Part shown: piece after piece, positions 60,916 to 64,000 of the stretch
How positions within the stretch are numbered: the first letter of the stretch is position 1
Layout of the letters: every line of letters starts with the position of its first letter
Assembly: GCF_004342025.1 (NCBI RefSeq)
Contig: NZ_SLWN01000013.1
Span: 124,001-188,000 of the forward strand
Direction: 5' to 3'
DNA length: 64,000 nt
DNA from: Kribbella steppae
Lineage (GTDB): Bacteria > Actinomycetota > Actinomycetes > Propionibacteriales > Kribbellaceae
Notes under the pieces: model-generated
What the model was told of the DNA's origin: nothing
Seen by the model: the letters and a program-made list of their open reading frames with translations, nothing else
Databases searched by the model: none
Program-made: the position numbers and the translations under genes

Positions 60916-63225
60916 ATGATGCGTCTGGGATTTGCCACGCGTAGGCGCGGGCTGGTCAGCGCGGTCGCGGCGATGTTGCTGGGCGCCGCGTTGCTCACGC
61001 AGGTCGGGCCTGGTCCGGCAGGGGCTTCGACGTTGCCGACCGGGTTTCGCGACAACATCGTACTGAGCGGGTTGACCAACCCGACGGTGCTGCAGTTCGC
61101 ACCCGACGGGCGGATCTTCGTCGGCCAGAAGAACGGCGTGATCAAGGTCTTCCAGAGCCTGACGGATACGAACCCGGTGACGGTGGCCGACCTCAGGACA
61201 CAGGTCAACGACTACTGGGACCGCGGTCTCCTCGGCTTCGCGATCCCGCCCAACTTCCCGGCAAACCCCTTTGTTTACGTGCTTTACGCGTACGAAGCGC
61301 CGATCGGCGGTACGGCGCCGACGTGGAACGACGCCTGTCCGACACCACCCGGCCCGACCACCGACGGATGCCTGGTGTCGGCGCGCCTGTCGCGACTCCA
61401 GATCAGCGGCAACGTCATGACGGGCAGCGAACAGGTCCTCATCAACGACTGGTGCCAGCAGTACCCGAGCCACTCCGTCGGCACGCTCCTGTTCGGACGC
61501 GACGGCTACCTGTACGCCAGCGCCGGCGACGGTGCCAGCTTCAACAACGTGGACTACGGGCAGTACGGCGCGACGTACGCCGGCGATAAGGCCAACCCGT
61601 GTGGCGATCCGCCAGGTGCGGTTGGTACTGCGCTGAGCCCGCCCGGAGCGCAAGGTGGAGCGCTGCGGAGTCAGAGCGTACGGCGTCCCACCGGGCCGGC
61701 GACGCTCGACGGTGCGATCCTGCGCCTCGACCCGGCGACCGGTGCCGGCGTACCCGGAAACCCGTTCTTCTCGTCGACCGACCCGAACGCGCGGCGCATC
61801 GTGTCCTACGGAGTACGCAATCCGTTCCGGATGACGCAACGTCCGGGCACTGACGAACTATGGGTCGGCGATGTCGGCTGGGGCGCCTGGGAAGAGATCA
61901 ACCGGCTGGTGGCACCGACCACGGCCACCAACTTCGGCTGGCCGTGCTACGAAGGCACGAGCCCTCAGAGCGGCTACCAGGGTGCCGGTCTCACCTCGTG
62001 CCAGTCGCTGTACTCGACGCCTGGCTCGGTCGTTGCGCCGTACTACGCCTATAACCACAACGCCTGCGTGGTGAACTACACCGGCTGCCGCACCGGTGGT
62101 TCGTCGATCACGGGCATCGCGTTCTACCAAAGCGGGTCGTATCCGGCGCAGTACAACGGCGCACTCTTCTTCGCCGACCACTCGCGCAACGAGATCTGGG
62201 CGATGCTGCCTGGTACGAACGGATTGCCTGATCCGGCCAGACTGCAGTCGTTCGTGGGTGTCGACGCGGCCGGCGGCGCGGCCGGGCATCCGGTCGACCT
62301 GAAGATTGGCCCCGGTGGCGACCTGTTCTACGTCGACATGGAGAACGGTTCGGTCCACCGGATCACCTTCACCGCCGCCAACCAGGCGCCGAATGCTGCC
62401 TTCACCGCAAACCCGGCCAGTGGCGCGGTCCCACTGACGGTCAACTTCGACGGCAGCAGCTCATCCGACCCGGAAGGCCGTCCGCTCACGTACTCGTGGG
62501 ATCTCAACGGCGACGGGACCTTTGGTGACGCGACCGGTACGACGACGTCGTACACCTATTCGTCTTCGGGCGTCTATCATCCAGCGCTTCGGGTGACGGA
62601 TGACCAAGGCGCTAGCGACACCACGTCGGTGACCGTCACGGCTGGCAATACCGCGCCGACCGTTGTGATCGATTCACCCGGGGCGTCGCTCACCTGGAAG
62701 GTCGGCGACCCGATCCCGTTCAGCGGCCACGCAACCGACGTACAGGACGGAACGCTTCCGGCGTCATCGTTGAGCTGGTCCGCGTACATGAATCACTGCA
62801 TCACGCCGACCGACTGCCACGCGCATCTCCTGCAGACGATGAACGGCGTCGCCAGTGGTTCGTTCACCGCGCCCGACCATGCATACCCGTCCTGGATCGA
62901 ACTGAGGTTGACCGCGAGTGACTCATCCGGTCTGACGTCGACAACCAGTCTCCGGTTGAACCCGCGAACCGTCGTACTCACGTTCAAGACCACGCCTGGC
63001 GGCCTCAACCTCACCAACCTGGTCGTCAACGAGGCACCCCGCTCGACCCCGTTCTCCGTCACGGTCATCGTGGGCTCCGCCAACTCCGTCAGCGCCCCGT
63101 CCCCACAACCCTTCAATAAGTCCACCTATTTGTTCACCTCGTGGTCCGACGGCGGCCCGCAAAGCCACACCATCACCGCCCCCGCCGTCAACACCACCTA
63201 CACCGCCACCTACCGCAAACGCTGA
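60916..63225 (+). CDS. Secreted glucose/sorbosone dehydrogenase-like beta-propeller with PKD domain
   Basis: The ATG at 60916 gives 769 residues. A signal peptide is clear (TRRRGLVSAVAAMLLGAALL, cleavage near GPAGAST). Residues about 40-490 form a GSDH-type propeller: LTNPTVLQFAPDGRIFVGQK, YDRGLLGFAIPPNF-like WDRGLLGFAIPPNFP, SHSVGTLLFGRDGYLYASAG, RIVSYGVRNPFRMTQRPGTD and LWVGDVGWGAWEEIN. A PKD domain follows (about 495-580; FDGSSSSDPEGRPLTYSWDL). Two further beta domains complete the chain. PQQ-dependent sugar oxidation is known for related enzymes, but PQQ use is not proven here. It is extracellular and stands alone. Confidence 0.88.
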   Translation: MMRLGFATRRRGLVSAVAAMLLGAALLTQVGPGPAGASTLPTGFRDNIVLSGLTNPTVLQFAPDGRIFVGQKNGVIKVFQSLTDTNPVTVADLRTQVNDYWDRGLLGFAIPPNFPANPFVYVLYAYEAPIGGTAPTWNDACPTPPGPTTDGCLVSARLSRLQISGNVMTGSEQVLINDWCQQYPSHSVGTLLFGRDGYLYASAGDGASFNNVDYGQYGATYAGDKANPCGDPPGAVGTALSPPGAQGGALRSQSVRRPTGPATLDGAILRLDPATGAGVPGNPFFSSTDPNARRIVSYGVRNPFRMTQRPGTDELWVGDVGWGAWEEINRLVAPTTATNFGWPCYEGTSPQSGYQGAGLTSCQSLYSTPGSVVAPYYAYNHNACVVNYTGCRTGGSSITGIAFYQSGSYPAQYNGALFFADHSRNEIWAMLPGTNGLPDPARLQSFVGVDAAGGAAGHPVDLKIGPGGDLFYVDMENGSVHRITFTAANQAPNAAFTANPASGAVPLTVNFDGSSSSDPEGRPLTYSWDLNGDGTFGDATGTTTSYTYSSSGVYHPALRVTDDQGASDTTSVTVTAGNTAPTVVIDSPGASLTWKVGDPIPFSGHATDVQDGTLPASSLSWSAYMNHCITPTDCHAHLLQTMNGVASGSFTAPDHAYPSWIELRLTASDSSGLTSTTSLRLNPRTVVLTFKTTPGGLNLTNLVVNEAPRSTPFSVTVIVGSANSVSAPSPQPFNKSTYLFTSWSDGGPQSHTITAPAVNTTYTATYRKR

Positions 63226-63371
63226 TTCCACCCGATTGGGCTGTCGCGGCGTACACGGATTTCGCTGCACCATCGTTCGGCGTGGCGACTAAGCGAGGCT
63301 GTGGTCGCGGCAGCGCAAAGGCCTGACCGGCTCATCGTGCTTCCTTGGTTGACTGGTAGCTGTCTAGGATG

Positions 63372-63730
63372 CTAGCAATGGAATGCGTGCTCCCCGAGCC
63401 ACGGATGGAGGTGATCGCTGACCTCCACGAAGTCGAACCCGGCCTCCTCGGCCCGTACCGCCTGCTCGACGATCTCGACCGGCCCGTAGGCCTCGGCGAT
63501 CAACTTGAACCCCAGCTTCGTCGCTTCCCCTCCTGCTCGTCGGATCGGCGCCTGTCCTCGGGTGCGTCGGATCGGCGCGTCTCCTCGGGTACGTCGGGAG
63601 CGGGCGGTCCCGCGGGCTCCGCCGGATCGGGCCGGCCCAGTGGGTCAACGGGATTCGGCTCGGTCGCCCGGCCAGGATCCGCCTCTGGCGGAGTACCCAA
63701 CGGCTCGACCGGGTTCGGTTCAGCTGTCAT
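63372..63730 (-). pseudogene. N-terminal fragment of an F420-dependent LLM-class oxidoreductase with Pro-rich leader
   Basis: The minus strand starts at ATG 63730 with a Pro/Glu/Asp-rich leader (MTAEPNPVEPLGTPPEADPG). The frame ends after KRRSWGSS at 63500, but another frame continues with KLGFKLIAEAYGPVEIVEQA, then VRAEEAGFDFVEVSDHLHPW, the start of F420-dependent oxidoreductases, and stops at 63372 (TAG). A frameshift near 63525 and loss of most of the barrel make it non-functional. The TAG may lie at a deletion junction. Confidence 0.7.
63537..63600. repeat. Imperfect 27-base tandem repeat
   Basis: CGTCGGATCGGCGC followed by a T/C-rich part and CCTCGGGT occurs twice in succession (about 63539-63591) with a partial third copy. 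It encodes an Arg/Asp/Glu/Ser-rich segment in the leader of the broken oxidoreductase and lies near its frameshift. Confidence 0.55.
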
Positions 63731-64000
63731 CCCCGACCGGTAGCCAGGCCACACCCACACAAACCCCGCTCGACGACACCGATGCATGGATGTGGGGCAC
63801 CGGGGCCTTCACGCGCACTACACCCTCACCGGTGCCGCAAGCCAGATCATCCAATAAGCACAGACACCGGTGGTCTACGCCCTTCCTGTCACGCGCCCGC
63901 TGGATTCCTGCGGGCCGATCGGCCGGATGCGTTGTTGGCCCCGCGGATCAACTCACGCCTCGCCTGGTTCCCAGCTCGCGACATCGACCGCGCAGCGTCG
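63731..64000. other. Right end of window, no gene recognised
   Basis: The last 270 bases contain no frame with a start signal and known motif. A gene may begin or end beyond the window. Confidence 0.4.

Noticed and set aside
63539..63600. Short tandem repeats considered as a CRISPR array
   Set aside because: There are only two and a half adjacent copies, with no spacers and no cas genes, and the repeat lies in coding-like leader sequence.

Overview
The window is high-GC DNA with GC-rich third codon positions, GTG starts, large LuxR-type ATPase regulators, SnoaL-tailed ECF sigma factors and a NrtR/nadC/nadA/nadB block. This points to a soil actinomycete, most likely of the Kribbella/Nocardioidaceae type; the genus is inference. 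I recognised no tRNA, rRNA, CRISPR array, intact IS element or phage module.

Region 1 (1-12.1 kb) is dominated by signalling: a 5'-truncated Ser/Thr kinase, a DHA2-type MFS exporter, a NarL response regulator, a cysteine-peptidase-like secreted protein, two GAF/HisKA_3 sensor kinases, a receiver-only regulator, an overlapping AraC-regulator/ECF-sigma pair and a cysteine dioxygenase-like protein. Region 2 (12.1-28 kb) looks like a stress and regulatory island: DUF1003, AI-2E-family permease, two paralogous triple-BON proteins, HdeD-like, PRC-barrel and small membrane proteins. They surround a chain kinase -> response regulator -> PucR-type regulator, followed by three LuxR-family ATPases (LAL), one of which lacks the middle of the protein.

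Region 3 (28-36 kb) carries a GMC oxidoreductase, a frameshifted secreted-repeat lipoprotein, a xylose/ribose-type ABC importer (binding protein, ATPase and permease, each overlapping by ATGA), a cluster of regulator fragments, and a Rieske lipoprotein/DUF2231 pair. Region 4 (36-47.5 kb) is carbon and nitrogen metabolism: GH63 glucosidase translationally coupled to GlgX, an alcohol-dehydrogenase pseudogene, a secreted GH3 beta-glucosidase, and a large NAD-glutamate dehydrogenase with a late frameshift.

Region 5 (47.5-53.2 kb) holds two SnoaL-tailed ECF sigma factors. One is divergent from an SDR enzyme across a nested palindrome; the other leads a cupin/DUF6069 operon. Between them lie a mosaic of gene remnants, a membrane-anchored molybdopterin oxidoreductase and a transposase remnant. 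Region 6 (53.2-64 kb) has HrpB helicase and then de novo NAD synthesis: NrtR-type repressor divergent from nadC, then nadA-nadB, with matching 23-bp operators before nadC and nadA. It ends with a secreted glucose/sorbosone dehydrogenase-like PKD protein and a broken F420-dependent oxidoreductase.

The most distinctive features are the matched operator pair in the NAD locus, the repeated mosaics of broken regulator genes, the compact LAL protein, the nested palindrome between ECF sigma and SDR, and short upstream reading frames that end inside the start codon of the next gene. I did not find a clearly new defence or biosynthetic system.
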